Assembly (NCBI GenBank): GCA_022510905.1
Contig: JAFLSN010000008.1
Location: 1-64,000 of the forward strand
Direction of reading: 5' to 3'
DNA length: 64,000 nucleotides
DNA from: Treponema sp.
Lineage (GTDB): Bacteria; Spirochaetota; Spirochaetia; Treponematales; Treponemataceae
The position numbers and the translations under genes are program-made. The notes under the pieces are model-generated. The model was not told the DNA's origin. It made no database searches and saw nothing but the letters and a program-made list of their open reading frames with translations. Shown in pieces: positions 34,356 through 44,040 of this stretch. Positions within the stretch are counted from its first letter, which is position 1; every line of letters starts with the position of its first letter.

Positions 34356-35049
34356 TTCCGAACTGGCCACGGCGCAACCTCCGTTCTGCAAACGAGCTCA
34401 CAACGGCAACCGGCACCAGAAGTACCGCGTAGGCCAGCACTAAAAGAAGGAGCGATTCATCCGTTTTGTAATACAAACCAATCAAGTCTTTTGCCACATA
34501 CATCAGATCCGCAAGAGCAACCGCGCTGAACACGGATGTTTCTTTTATCAAAAACATTATGTTTGCACACAAGCCCGGCACAGACACTGCGGCGGCCTGT
34601 GGCACTACCACGTAGCGAACAATCTGCAGCTGCGTAAGTCCGATACAGGCTCCGCTTTCAAGCTGCGGACGCGACACAGTTTCAAGCGCACTGCGGAATG
34701 TTTCCGCCATGTAGCTTCCACCCAAAAAAGTAAGACCTATTACCCCGCACTGCTCGGATGAAAGCAGTATGCCCATACGCGGAAAGGCAAAATACAAAAA
34801 AAAGAGCTGAATCAAAAGCGGTGTATTGCGGGAAAGCTCGGTGTAAGCCACCACAATGACATTTGCGACCTGCAACATTCCGCCACGCACAGAACGTCGG
34901 CGCTGACCGTGGACGGCATGGTAGCGGACAAGCGCACAAAAAAGCCCCACCACCATGGAAAGCACAATGCCCATGCCGCCAATTCCCAGCGTAAGGAGCG
35001 CAGCTTTTTGATAAAGCGGAATAACCTGCCGTATGAATGCATCATCCAT
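34348..35049 (-). CDS. Amino-acid ABC permease (HisQ/GlnP type)
   Basis: About 233 residues. The typical N-terminal helices are followed by ELSRNTPLLIQLFFLYFAFP, GSYMAETFRSALETVSRPQ and ESGACIGLTQLQIVRYVVVP (EAA loop). ATG at 35049 is chosen because AAAGGA precedes it and earlier codons are not conserved in type. First gene of the importer operon. Confidence 0.9.
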   Translation of the reverse strand: MDDAFIRQVIPLYQKAALLTLGIGGMGIVLSMVVGLFCALVRYHAVHGQRRRSVRGGMLQVANVIVVAYTELSRNTPLLIQLFFLYFAFPRMGILLSSEQCGVIGLTFLGGSYMAETFRSALETVSRPQLESGACIGLTQLQIVRYVVVPQAAAVSVPGLCANIMFLIKETSVFSAVALADLMYVAKDLIGLYYKTDESLLLLVLAYAVLLVPVAVVSSFAERRLRRGQFGNV

Positions 35050-35144
35050 AAAGCGTCCTTTTGCAGCCCCGAAAAGCACGGCACCATATGCAGCCCAACA
35101 TCAAACACACCGCCTGGACAGAGGACTGCATGAAACCCGTCTTG

Positions 35145-35861
35145 CTAATTGCGGCGGTTTCCAAACAGGCGCAAAAGCGACAGGAAGATGTTGATAAAAT
35201 CAAGATAGAGGTCGAGCGCCCCATACAATGCAAGCTTTTGGAACGTCTCGGAATTTTCTGCATGTTCAGCGGCGCGGAGTATTTTCTGGCTGTCATATGC
35301 GGTAAGACCCGTAAAAATCACGACAGTAGCTATCGAAACAAGCCAGTCAAGCCATGAGAGCGGCCGGTGCGTAATCATCGTGATAATCACATTCACTGCG
35401 GAAACAATGACCAGCCCCAAAACCGCCATAAGCAGATACCGTCCTGCGCTCGCAAGGTTCGCCTTTGTCTTGAACCCGTACAGGCTCATGGCGCCAAACA
35501 GCGCAGCAGAGGCAAAAAACGAACAGGCGATGGAAGAGGTTTGGAAAATTATAAAAACGGAAGAAAGTGTTACACCGTTGACAACAGAATAGGCCACAAA
35601 CAGCGCCACAGCAGTCCCCATGCTCAGCTTGCGCAGTGACGCGCTCAGATACCAAACGAGTGCCAGCTCCGCGATTACCAACGCAAAAAACGGCAGCCCG
35701 CGATTACCCCACAAAAATCGCATAAGCGTTAAAGAATGTGAGGAAAAAAAAGCGGCGGCGGCACTTATAAGAAGCGCAAGCCCCATCCAGCCATATGTGC
35801 GGCCAAGGAATTTGTTTTTTTCATCGGCTGTAGCGGTATACCCAAGCGCAGTATTTTCCAT
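35145..35861 (-). CDS. Bax inhibitor-1/YccA-family membrane protein
   Basis: About 238 residues with seven membrane helices, including MGLALLISAAAAFFSSHS, FQTSSIACSFFASAALFGAM and VVIFTGLTAYDSQKI, the conserved end motif with its Asp. This family forms pH-dependent ion/calcium leak channels or protease-modulating proteins in the inner membrane. GGAGG lies 9 nt before the ATG at 35861. It follows the ComFB-like gene by 20 nt, so they form an operon. Confidence 0.9.
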   Translation of the reverse strand: MENTALGYTATADEKNKFLGRTYGWMGLALLISAAAAFFSSHSLTLMRFLWGNRGLPFFALVIAELALVWYLSASLRKLSMGTAVALFVAYSVVNGVTLSSVFIIFQTSSIACSFFASAALFGAMSLYGFKTKANLASAGRYLLMAVLGLVIVSAVNVIITMITHRPLSWLDWLVSIATVVIFTGLTAYDSQKILRAAEHAENSETFQKLALYGALDLYLDFINIFLSLLRLFGNRRN

Positions 35862-35881
35862 AAGATATTCCTCCAAGCAAG

Positions 35882-36607
35882 TTAATCTTCCATGTCGTTT
35901 TCAATGTCGCCATGGAACAGGAACAAATCCTGAATTTTAAGGCTATAGGTTGAATTCAGCTCGCGGCGGTCAAAGCATTCGCTTACAAGCGGCACACTGA
36001 ACGCATATGTTATTGGCGTGTACCCCTCCGCAGACACTTCAAGCGAAAAACGGAACAGTCGGTTCTCTTCTTCATTTTTGGCAAGCACAGGTTTGACCCA
36101 AAAGGTGTAGCTTCCCTTTGTGGCGGCAAACGTCTTGCACGGGTTTGACCAGGTAACATCCATCATTTCGGCGGCGGAGCCTTCCTGTTTGAGCAGTATC
36201 GTGGCATCTGCAAGCGGCTCAAACGAGGAGCCGTCCAAAATGTTCCCCATGAACGTGGGAAAATTGAACACAGGCTGGTTGAACTCCGGCATCATGAAGG
36301 CATTTTTGTTGCCCGCCTGATGGTATGGACGCTTTGCGGAGCTTACCAGCCTCATCCCTTCTATGGCCAGCTTGTCCACATCTGCGGCCAACTGGGAATC
36401 GCCCAGCACTTCGCCGTTGTGCGTTACACCGCGGCCGCTGACTACATAATGGGGCTGCAGGCGGTTGAGCACAAAACATATGGTGTCAAGACGACAGTTT
36501 TTGCAGTCGCAGCTGAGCCATGGAGTTCCACGTGCTTTAACCTGGTCGTACAGTTCGTTCACACGGGTTATAACCTGTTCTTCCATGACATTATGAATGT
36601 TAAGCAT
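35882..36607 (-). CDS. ComFB-domain protein with C-terminal beta domain
   Basis: About 241 residues. The first 85 match the ComFB family: NVMEEQVITRVNELYDQVK, the Cys cluster WLSCDCKNCRLDTICFVLNR and QPHYVVSGRG. ComFB proteins occur in competence operons, and cyanobacterial members bind cyclic di-GMP. The remaining 150 residues are beta-rich (YTFWVKPVLAKNEEENRLFRFSL) and resemble a carboxypeptidase-regulatory-like fold only loosely. Promoter and site support the ATG at 36607. Whether it binds cyclic di-GMP is untested. Confidence 0.7.
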   Translation of the reverse strand: MLNIHNVMEEQVITRVNELYDQVKARGTPWLSCDCKNCRLDTICFVLNRLQPHYVVSGRGVTHNGEVLGDSQLAADVDKLAIEGMRLVSSAKRPYHQAGNKNAFMMPEFNQPVFNFPTFMGNILDGSSFEPLADATILLKQEGSAAEMMDVTWSNPCKTFAATKGSYTFWVKPVLAKNEEENRLFRFSLEVSAEGYTPITYAFSVPLVSECFDRRELNSTYSLKIQDLFLFHGDIENDMED

Positions 36608-36650
36608 TGTACCACCGCCTAATTCCAATTGAATATTTTAAAGTAATTTC

Positions 36651-36679
36651 AGTATACCCATGTTCTTTAAAAAATGCAA
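36651..36679 (-). promoter_or_regulatory. Promoter of ComFB-like/Bax-inhibitor operon
   Basis: Minus-strand TTGCAT (36679-36674), 17-nt spacer, TATACT (36656-36651), 43 nt before the ATG. Confidence 0.65.
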
Positions 36680-36823
36680 TACACATTTGCCATGCGAACA
36701 ACCTTGGCACAAACAAGGACGTGCCACACAACGAACACCGCAAACACACTGCCACAGCACAGAGGGCGCACATCCATGAGGGCCTAAAAACACAGCGTCT
36801 TTGCGGACATCATCCTGCAATTT

Positions 36824-38377
36824 TTACAGGATATAGCGTTCCAGATTCTGATCCTGCACCACGTCTTTCAGCTTTTCATCAACATAGGCCTGGTCAATCA
36901 CTATGGTTTCACCTGCATGTGTGTCGGCATCAAAGCTCAGTTCCTCCAACACTGTTTCCATGATTGTGTGGAGCCGCCGCGCGCCGATGTTTTCCGCCCG
37001 GGAGTTCACGTCCTCGGCGATGGCGGCCATGCGGTCAATCGCTTCCGGGGAAAATTTGAGCGTGACACCTTCCGTTCCAAGCAACGCCTCGTACTGCTTG
37101 ATGAGCGCGTTTTTGGGTTCGGTAAGAATCCGCTTGAAGTCTTCCTTGCAGAGAGCGTCAAGCTCCACACGGAGTGGAAACCGTCCTTGCAGTTCAGGAA
37201 TCAAGTCGCTCGGCGCACTCACGCTGAACGCCCCGGCACCGATAAAAAGGATATGTGTCGTGTTCACCACCCCCCACTTGGTGTTCACATCGCTTCCTTC
37301 CACGATGGGGAGAATGTCACGCTGCACACCTTCGCGGCTTACGTCCTGCCTCCCCCCTTCCCCGCCTTTGGTCGCTATTTTGTCAATTTCATCTATAAAG
37401 ATGATGCCGCTCTGTTCAACCCTTTTTTTGGCTTCATCGGCAACCTTGTCGCTGTCAGTCATGCGGTCAAGATTTTCTGCCATGAGGATATGGCGGGCCT
37501 CATGTATTGTAACCGTTTTGCGGCGGTTACGTCCTCCGCTAAGCATTTCCTGAATGCCACTCAAGCCCTGCTCAATGTCTTCGGGGCTTCCTCCTGAAAA
37601 AAGCTCGATGCCCGAAAAACGAGGCTGCTGGTGAACGGTCACTTCAACGGTGCGGTCTTCGAGCTTTCCCTCGCGGAGCATGCCACGGAATTTTTCGCGA
37701 GTGGAATTCTGCTCCTCCGCATCTGCGACTGGCCCGGCAGTTTCCGCAGGTTCGGCGGCCTCGGATTCACCGGAAGGCTGTTCTGCCTGTGTTCCAGAAG
37801 GAGAGCTTATCTGGATAACGCCGCCCTGCACGGGGCTGTCAGAACCGAACAGGTTTCCAACAACGCGCAGGCCAGGCGTTTTTTTGGGCTTTTTTTCAGT
37901 CTTTTTTGCACTTCCGGGAAGCAGCAGATCGAGAAGATCCTCTTCAACAAGCGGCTCGCATTTTGCCTTGAGCTTTTCCTGTGTCTCAGCCTTGACCATG
38001 TTGTAGCCTACGGCCATGAGATCCCGCACCATGCTTTCCACATCGCGGCCCACATAGCCCACTTCAGTGTACTTGGTGGCCTCGACTTTCAGGAACGGAG
38101 CACCGCACAGCTTTGCAAGCCGCCGCGCGATTTCTGTTTTGCCCACACCGGTGGGACCGATCATCAAAATGTTTTTTGGAGCCACTTCGTCCCGAATGTC
38201 ATCAGGGAGCTTTATGCGCCGCTGGCGGTTTCTGAGTGCAACGGCAACATGGCGCTTGGCTTTTTTCTGCCCGATGATGTACCCGTCGAGACGCTCCACA
38301 ATCTGGGCCGGAGTAAGTCCTTCAGGCAGCGTGGTGGCTTCGCTCTGTCCGGAAGCCGCTTCATTTTTCTGCAACAT
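36824..38377 (-). CDS. hslU: HslU unfoldase ATPase of the HslUV protease
   Basis: About 517 residues, longer than E. coli HslU (443). The AAA+ motifs are LDGYIIGQKKAKRHVAVALR, GPTGVGKTEIARRLAKL (Walker A), KVEATKYTEVGYVGRDVESM, IIFIDEIDKIATKGG (Walker B) and a conserved end NLERYIL. The extra length is an acidic, low-complexity stretch in the I domain at about residues 155-245. ATG at 38377 is preceded by GAGGA. It follows hslV by 137 nt and feeds unfolded proteins to it. Confidence 0.96.
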   Translation of the reverse strand: MLQKNEAASGQSEATTLPEGLTPAQIVERLDGYIIGQKKAKRHVAVALRNRQRRIKLPDDIRDEVAPKNILMIGPTGVGKTEIARRLAKLCGAPFLKVEATKYTEVGYVGRDVESMVRDLMAVGYNMVKAETQEKLKAKCEPLVEEDLLDLLLPGSAKKTEKKPKKTPGLRVVGNLFGSDSPVQGGVIQISSPSGTQAEQPSGESEAAEPAETAGPVADAEEQNSTREKFRGMLREGKLEDRTVEVTVHQQPRFSGIELFSGGSPEDIEQGLSGIQEMLSGGRNRRKTVTIHEARHILMAENLDRMTDSDKVADEAKKRVEQSGIIFIDEIDKIATKGGEGGRQDVSREGVQRDILPIVEGSDVNTKWGVVNTTHILFIGAGAFSVSAPSDLIPELQGRFPLRVELDALCKEDFKRILTEPKNALIKQYEALLGTEGVTLKFSPEAIDRMAAIAEDVNSRAENIGARRLHTIMETVLEELSFDADTHAGETIVIDQAYVDEKLKDVVQDQNLERYIL

Positions 38378-38514
38378 ATCATTCCTCATTCTGAATGTTG
38401 GGGCCGCAAGAACACATGTTCCCGAGCGGCACCCGTATCAAACCAAAACCAACGGAAAACGAAAATTACGTGAGCCGAGAGTTCCATCACAGTTTTGCAG
38501 CCAAAAACATGCCG

Positions 38515-39057
38515 CTACAGCTCTTCCACGGTGACGGTGCTGTTCGTGTAGATGCAGATATTCCCAGCAATGCGCAGGGATTTCTCTGCGATTTCTTTGG
38601 CGGAAAGGCCGCTTGTTTCCATGTAGGCAAGTGCCGCCGCATATGCATAGTTCCCGCCTGAACCAATCGCAAGGATGTCGTTTTCAGGCTCAATCACATC
38701 GCCGCTTCCGGAAATGAGCAGAATCTTTTCGCGGTCAGCAACCAGCAGCATAGCATCGAGTTTGCTCATCATGCGGTCTGTGCGCCACATTTTGGCAAGC
38801 TCCACCGCAGAGCGGGTAAGGTCGCCGTTGAACTCTTTAAGCTTTAGCTCGAACTTGTCAAACAGTGTAAACGCATCTGCGGTAGCTCCTGCAAAGCCAG
38901 TGAGTATTTTGCCGTCAAAAATGCGACGCACCTTGTGGGCGTTCCCCTTCATAACGGTGTCGCCCATCGTTACCTGGCCATCGCCGGCCATCGCCACAGA
39001 ACCGTTGCGCCTAACGGCGATAACCGTGGTGCTGCGGATTTTTTCACCTTGTTCCAT
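38515..39057 (-). CDS. hslV: HslV peptidase subunit
   Basis: 180 residues. The mature N-terminal nucleophile Thr is in the block [20 protein letters not shown], preceded by nine residues (MEQGEKIRS), so a short propeptide must be removed, unlike E. coli HslV where only Met is. Other motifs: [32 protein letters not shown] and [18 protein letters not shown]. It forms the dodecameric cytoplasmic protease with HslU. A -10/-35 pair lies 37-64 nt upstream. Confidence 0.96.
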   Translation of the reverse strand: MEQGEKIRSTTVIAVRRNGSVAMAGDGQVTMGDTVMKGNAHKVRRIFDGKILTGFAGATADAFTLFDKFELKLKEFNGDLTRSAVELAKMWRTDRMMSKLDAMLLVADREKILLISGSGDVIEPENDILAIGSGGNYAYAAALAYMETSGLSAKEIAEKSLRIAGNICIYTNSTVTVEEL

Positions 39058-39093
39058 AATCGATAAAACCTCAACAAAAGTGCTTCGCTTTTA

Positions 39094-39121
39094 AATATAC
39101 CAAAAAAAATGCAAAAGGCAA
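39094..39121 (-). promoter_or_regulatory. Possible hslVU promoter
   Basis: Minus-strand TTGCCT (39121-39116), 16-nt spacer, TATATT (39099-39094), 36 nt before the hslV ATG. No heat-shock CIRCE element is visible. Confidence 0.5.
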
Positions 39122-39424
39122 AGGAATTTCGCTTCAATGTGGCAGTTTTAAGCAAAACATAAAACAAGGAAGAAAGCGCACGAACGTTCAGAAATCAGCA
39201 CAGCACGACGCAAACATCGGGCTGTGCTGACCAGGAAATGTTCGGGTTTCAACAAGTCAATGGCCAAAGTAATTTCAAACAAAACCTCTGGCATACATGA
39301 AGCCTTAATCCTGTTTTTGCAAAGCGGAGCCATTCAGCGCAAACCTAAGACAGCTTCCGAATATTTACGTTCCCGCCATAAATTTTCTCTATAAGTGAAT
39401 CCCTGAATGTCACGCATGCTTCTA
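39122..39424. other. Intergenic DNA between divergent hslV and trpE
   Basis: No gene or RNA that I can support. One inverted repeat AGCACAG / CTGTGCT with an 18-nt loop (about 39199-39230) has no U-run. Confidence 0.4.
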
Positions 39425-39453
39425 TTGACAACAACAAGCGGACATGATACGAT
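39425..39453 (+). promoter_or_regulatory. trpE promoter
   Basis: TTGACA (39425-39430), 17-nt spacer, TACGAT (39448-39453). The leader has a 7-bp hairpin TGTTTCT / AGAAACA just before the GGAG site. No Trp-rich leader peptide or T-box is seen. Confidence 0.65.
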
Positions 39454-39489
39454 GTTTCTATAAACAGAAACACAGGAGCGAAACCCACC

Positions 39490-40965
39490 ATGGCAGCACG
39501 TACAGACGGAATATATCTCAACCTCCCGAGCGACCGGTACACGCCGTTTTCTCTGGCGCGCAAAATCGGGGCAAAGGCAATCCTTGAAAGCGCACGGTTC
39601 AACATGGGAAAGGAGCGCTACTCGATTCTTCTTGCGGAGGAAGCGTTCCACATAGTGCAGGACGATGAAGGAATCGCGTTCATAATAGACGGGCGCAGGG
39701 TTCCTTTCACCGAGCCTGTATCCGGCACAGACGGCAAGCCTGAGATGATTGCGCCAGGAAGCACGGTTCCGCATACGCCTGACATTCTCGATGCGCTATT
39801 GTATGTGGCAAAGGAAAACGAGCTTCCCGTAAAAAACGACGGCACAGTAATTCCAGTGCCAGCAAGCGGCGTGGGCTATCTGGGCTACGAGTTCTGCGCA
39901 CGGTGCGACACAATAAGGCTCGCTCCCCAGACAGACGAGCTCCGCATTCCAGAAAGCGAGTTCATCGTGGGACATCTGTACATCGTGTTCGACCACTTCA
40001 CAGAGACGCTCCACATTTTTGCTCTCAACTACACCGAACACCAGATAGACCTGCAGAAAGCGGTTGGCAACCTGAAGACCCGGCTCGGCGACCTTGATTT
40101 CTCATACCTTGCGCCACCAGAAGAGCCCAAGCCGTGCCGCACGCTCACGGATCTTTCACGGTGCGAGGCCGAGTACAAGGAAAAGGTTGTCGAGCTAAAA
40201 AAGCACATAGTGGCTGGAAACATCTTTCAGGCTGTGCCTTCCCGCAGGTTGCAGCTTGAATGTGAAAGCTCCGCGTTGGAGATATACCGCCGGCTCCGCT
40301 CCGTAAACCCTTCGCCCTATCTCGTGTACCTCGACTTCGGCGACCGGCAGCTCATAGGCTCAAGTCCAGAAAGCCTGGTTCGTGTGCGCGAGGGGGTGGC
40401 ATCAATCAGGCCCATCGCGGGCACACGCAGGCGTGGAAAAGACGCTGCAGAAGACGAAGCGCTCAAAGCAAACCTTCTTTCAGACCCCAAGGAAAAAAGC
40501 GAACATCTAATGCTTGTTGACCTTGCGCGGAACGACCTGGGGCGCGTCTGCGAGGCCGGCAGCGTGAACGTAACGCGCTACATGGACTGCGAGTATTTCA
40601 GCCATGTGATGCATTTGGTGAGCGATGTGGAAGGCAAGGTGAAAGGAGGAATGAAGCAGATTCAGGTGCTGCGCTCGGCATTCCCTGCGGGCACGGTGTC
40701 AGGCTCTCCAAAAATCAGCGCGATTGAAATACTGAGCGGCCTTGAAAAGGTTAAGCGGCGCTTTTACGCAGGCGCAATCGGCTATTTGCAGAGTTCAGGA
40801 GACCTGGACTTCTGCATCGGAATCCGCTGCGCGCTAAGGCAAGGCTCCACATGGACGTTGCAGGCTGGCGGTGGAATTGTTTATGACTCAAACCCCGACC
40901 GCGAGTGGGAGGAAACAAATGAAAAGCTTGGAGCCCTTAGAACAGTCTTGGAAGGCGTAAACTAG
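39490..40965 (+). CDS. trpE: Anthranilate synthase component I
   Basis: 491 residues. The chorismate-using core is intact: IRPIAGTRRRGKD, HLMLVDLARNDLGRVCEAG, FPAGTVSGSPKISAIEI and QAGGGIVYDSNPDREWEET. The N-terminal ILESARF resembles the LLES element of the tryptophan feedback site, which favours TrpE over PabB. It makes anthranilate from chorismate with a glutamine amidotransferase. No trpG, trpD or other trp gene follows, so the partner must be elsewhere. The ribosome site is GGAG, 12 nt upstream. Confidence 0.88.
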   Translation: MAARTDGIYLNLPSDRYTPFSLARKIGAKAILESARFNMGKERYSILLAEEAFHIVQDDEGIAFIIDGRRVPFTEPVSGTDGKPEMIAPGSTVPHTPDILDALLYVAKENELPVKNDGTVIPVPASGVGYLGYEFCARCDTIRLAPQTDELRIPESEFIVGHLYIVFDHFTETLHIFALNYTEHQIDLQKAVGNLKTRLGDLDFSYLAPPEEPKPCRTLTDLSRCEAEYKEKVVELKKHIVAGNIFQAVPSRRLQLECESSALEIYRRLRSVNPSPYLVYLDFGDRQLIGSSPESLVRVREGVASIRPIAGTRRRGKDAAEDEALKANLLSDPKEKSEHLMLVDLARNDLGRVCEAGSVNVTRYMDCEYFSHVMHLVSDVEGKVKGGMKQIQVLRSAFPAGTVSGSPKISAIEILSGLEKVKRRFYAGAIGYLQSSGDLDFCIGIRCALRQGSTWTLQAGGGIVYDSNPDREWEETNEKLGALRTVLEGVN

Positions 40966-41039
40966 GACACGGTATTCCTCTCCAAAAAGAAACAACGGCA
41001 CATGTGCCCGTACCGGGCTTCCCTGCGTCTGCATGCCAG

Positions 41040-42650
41040 CTACAAGGAATCCGCAAGGGCCAGCACACGCTTGGCTTTTTTTGCATTTGCGTTCGCAGTT
41101 TTTTTGCGGTAATAGCCGGGCTTTTTGCTGCCGTCCGCTGTGCCGCCGGCAGATTTAAGGCGTTCTTCGTTTTCCCGGGCGGCGGCATCCTCATCGTCGG
41201 CAGCAATCGCTTCAACAGCGGCGCGCACGCTCTGGTAACGGCCTTTAGCAAATATGTCCAGTCCCGTTCCTTGCGTGGCTACATCCGAGCTGGCAATGTA
41301 TTCGGCGCATATGTCGCTGAATTCCGCCCTGCCGTATTTTGCGAACTCTTTTCCAAGAGCATAGCGAAGAGACTTCCTTGTGTCGTTTTTCAGCGAATCC
41401 CTTGCAAGCGCAATCACTTCCGCAGTGCCGGCGTTGTTCTGCTCCAGCAGGGCCGCCGCAACTTTCACTTTTACACTGTCGCCAGTTTTTTTGTCGTTCA
41501 AGAGACCGATCAGATATTCGTTGCCTTCCGCAGTGTTCAGCTTGGCAAGCACTTCATAGCATTTTTCTTTTATCTGGCGCTGCTCCTTGCTGTCCTTGCA
41601 GCGGTACACCAGATACGGAGCGGCGGCACCCATGCCGCGCGTTTCAACAGAAGCTATGGCCTCAAGACGCACTTTATACTGGCTGTCTCGCAGGGCCTGA
41701 ATTATGACCCCATCGGCACGCTGATCCGAAAAATGAGAAAGCCCCTTCAACACATACACGCGCAGATTTGGGTCGTCGTCTTCGAACAGGTCAAGAAGAA
41801 TATCTTCGGACTCCGGCTTTTCCATTGCGCCGATGGCCTCCGCCGCGTACATGCGCACAAACGTGTTTTCGTTTTCATCCTGCGCTATCTCAGAGAGCCT
41901 GTCCCATGTTTCCACCGCCTTGATCCTGCCGAGCACCTTCATTAGCGCCTGCCTCTGTGAAACGGTAAGGTCGTCGCGGTCAAGGTAACTTGCCAAAAAC
42001 AGCGCCTCGTCAGTGCCGCCGATTTCGCCCAGACAGGCAAGCGCCCCGTCAAAATACTGCTCGTCCTCTTTGTCTACGAGAGTGACAAGTCCGGGAAGCG
42101 CCGCCACACATTCAACAGCGGCTGCGTATTTAAAGCAAGCGTCAACGGTGTCGCGTTTCTGGTCGTAGGGATCGTTTATCACTTCGCAGGCATAGTCCTC
42201 AAGGCACGGATCTTTGAGCTTGGCGAAATAGTCAAGAATCTTGCACCGTATGGACGGATTTTTTGTTTCCTGAAACAGGTCATAGATGGGCTCCACAAAC
42301 CGAAGATCCCCGTTTTTGCTGATTTCATCAATCTGGTTTGCGATTTCTTCTTCAAGGCCGTATCTGAATGTGTCGGTCACGTCCTTTACATAGTCGTCGC
42401 CGGCATGTTCTCCCGTGCGTTCCGCAGAAAGCGCCGCCGCTTCCTTTGCCACAGGCTTGGGGCGCTTGGCTTCAGGATAGATTTTCTCGCGGGAGACTAT
42501 GGCTTTTATATTTGCGTCCTGTCCTGAGCCGCCTGAAGTTTTTTCCTGCGGAAGAAACTCAACCTCGTGCTCATCTTCCAGGTCCTGGGCTGGCAGGGCT
42601 GCAACACAAAGGCAGCAGAGCACGGCCATGAACAGTCCTCTTTGTTTCAT
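41040..42650 (-). CDS. Secreted HEAT-repeat protein
   Basis: 536 residues. A signal peptide (MKQRGLFMAVLCCLCVAALP) ends in ALPAQ, an acidic/Pro linker follows, then about 8-10 HEAT-like helical repeats at about 95-480 (MYAAEAIGAMEKPESEDILL; VRLEAIASVETRGMGAAAPY). The end is Lys/Ala-rich. Likely a periplasmic scaffold or binding protein; partner unknown. It is a single gene downstream of tgt. Confidence 0.8.
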   Translation of the reverse strand: MKQRGLFMAVLCCLCVAALPAQDLEDEHEVEFLPQEKTSGGSGQDANIKAIVSREKIYPEAKRPKPVAKEAAALSAERTGEHAGDDYVKDVTDTFRYGLEEEIANQIDEISKNGDLRFVEPIYDLFQETKNPSIRCKILDYFAKLKDPCLEDYACEVINDPYDQKRDTVDACFKYAAAVECVAALPGLVTLVDKEDEQYFDGALACLGEIGGTDEALFLASYLDRDDLTVSQRQALMKVLGRIKAVETWDRLSEIAQDENENTFVRMYAAEAIGAMEKPESEDILLDLFEDDDPNLRVYVLKGLSHFSDQRADGVIIQALRDSQYKVRLEAIASVETRGMGAAAPYLVYRCKDSKEQRQIKEKCYEVLAKLNTAEGNEYLIGLLNDKKTGDSVKVKVAAALLEQNNAGTAEVIALARDSLKNDTRKSLRYALGKEFAKYGRAEFSDICAEYIASSDVATQGTGLDIFAKGRYQSVRAAVEAIAADDEDAAARENEERLKSAGGTADGSKKPGYYRKKTANANAKKAKRVLALADSL

Positions 42651-42746
42651 TCTGTACAGAATCCTCCCAGTTCAGTTTATACAAAACGGCCTAAAGTTAC
42701 AACCCTGCGACATGCCGCAAGCCTTCGGCCACCATACATACCTTCA

Positions 42747-43880
42747 CTAAACCGACTTTGACCGGAATTGTTTCAAAAATTCGGCGCGGTAAAGGGACAG
42801 GCGATCCTGCCTGATGGCTTCACGAATTTCCTGCATAAGGGTGTGTAAAAAATACAGGTTGTGGTAACTCGCGAGCATGGCCGAAAGGATTTCCTGCTCT
42901 TTGAACAGGTGGCGAAGATATGCGCGGCTGTAGGTGCGGCACACCTTGCACGTGCACTGTGTGTCGATGGGGCTAAAGTCGCGGGCAAAACGCTCCTGTT
43001 TTATGGAAAGCATTCCGCTGTGCGTGAAATAGGATCCGTTCCGTGCGTTGCGAGTAGGAAGCACGCAGTCGAACATGTCAATGCCGTCTGACACCGCCTC
43101 AAGAATATATTCGGGGGTTCCGATTCCCATCACGTAACGGGGTTTTTCGCGTGGCAGAAAAGGCACAGTATATTGCAGCTTTTCGGCGAACAGCTCCGCC
43201 GGCTCACCTACGCTAAGGCCGCCGATGGCAATGCCGGGACTGTCAAGGCTCGCCACAAACTGGGCACTTTCTTTTCTGAGGTCATCAAAAAAATTGCCTT
43301 GCACAATAGGAAACAGGGCGCCACGGTAGCCATCAGCCACTGCATGGCACCAGGCGGTGTTGGCACGGATAGCCCAGTCAGATGTAATGCGGAGGGCACG
43401 CTCTGCTTCTTCGCGCGTAACGCCGTATCCCGTGCACACATCAAGCTGCATCTGGATGTCGGAATTGAGCAGCACCTGCGTCTGCACCACGTTTTCCGGC
43501 GTGAACAGGTGGCGGCTTCCATCGATGTGGCTCTGGAACATCACGCCCTCCTCCGTGATTTTGCGCAGGGCCGCAAGAGAAAACACCTGAAAGCCGCCTG
43601 AATCAGTCAAAAAATTGTGCGGCCATCTTGTAAAGCCGTGGAGTCCACCCGCGTCATGCACCAAACCTGCCCCGGGCCGCAGGTACAGGTGGTAGGTGTT
43701 CGCGAGTATGATCTCAAAGCCGATTTCGTCAAGGTCGTCCTTGGTGAGAGCTTTTACATCTCCGTTTGTGCCCACAGGCATGAACACGGGAGTCTGCACC
43801 GTGCCATGGGCCAGATGCAGCGTACCTGTCCGCGCAAGGCTGGTTGCATCCTGATGCTGTAGTTCAAAAAAATGTTCCAT
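42747..43880 (-). CDS. tgt: tRNA-guanine transglycosylase (queuine)
   Basis: About 377 residues. The catalytic parts are FLTDSGGFQVFSLAALRKI (Asp base), GGLSVGEPAE, FDCVLPTRNARNG (nucleophile Asp) and the zinc site CTCKVCRTYSRAYLRHLF with a later His. It swaps guanine 34 for preQ1 in tRNAs ending GUN. ATG at 43880 is chosen because the homologous sequence starts there, with GGGGGG about 10 nt upstream. Confidence 0.96.
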   Translation of the reverse strand: MEHFFELQHQDATSLARTGTLHLAHGTVQTPVFMPVGTNGDVKALTKDDLDEIGFEIILANTYHLYLRPGAGLVHDAGGLHGFTRWPHNFLTDSGGFQVFSLAALRKITEEGVMFQSHIDGSRHLFTPENVVQTQVLLNSDIQMQLDVCTGYGVTREEAERALRITSDWAIRANTAWCHAVADGYRGALFPIVQGNFFDDLRKESAQFVASLDSPGIAIGGLSVGEPAELFAEKLQYTVPFLPREKPRYVMGIGTPEYILEAVSDGIDMFDCVLPTRNARNGSYFTHSGMLSIKQERFARDFSPIDTQCTCKVCRTYSRAYLRHLFKEQEILSAMLASYHNLYFLHTLMQEIREAIRQDRLSLYRAEFLKQFRSKSV

Positions 43881-44040
43881 AAAATCTGATCCCCCCCTGC
43901 CTTCAGCTTTGCCACAACCAGCGGCACCGCAAAAAAAGCCTCGTAAAAATACGCGCCAGTCCGAACGCTCAATGCGGGCCCGGACACAAGTGGCACACTT
44001 CCGCTTGTGCTTCTGCCTGCACAACTATTACCTGCGGATT

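Noticed and set aside
37631-38473. 280-codon plus-strand frame
   Set aside because: Antisense shadow of hslU; the hslU protein motifs are unmistakable.
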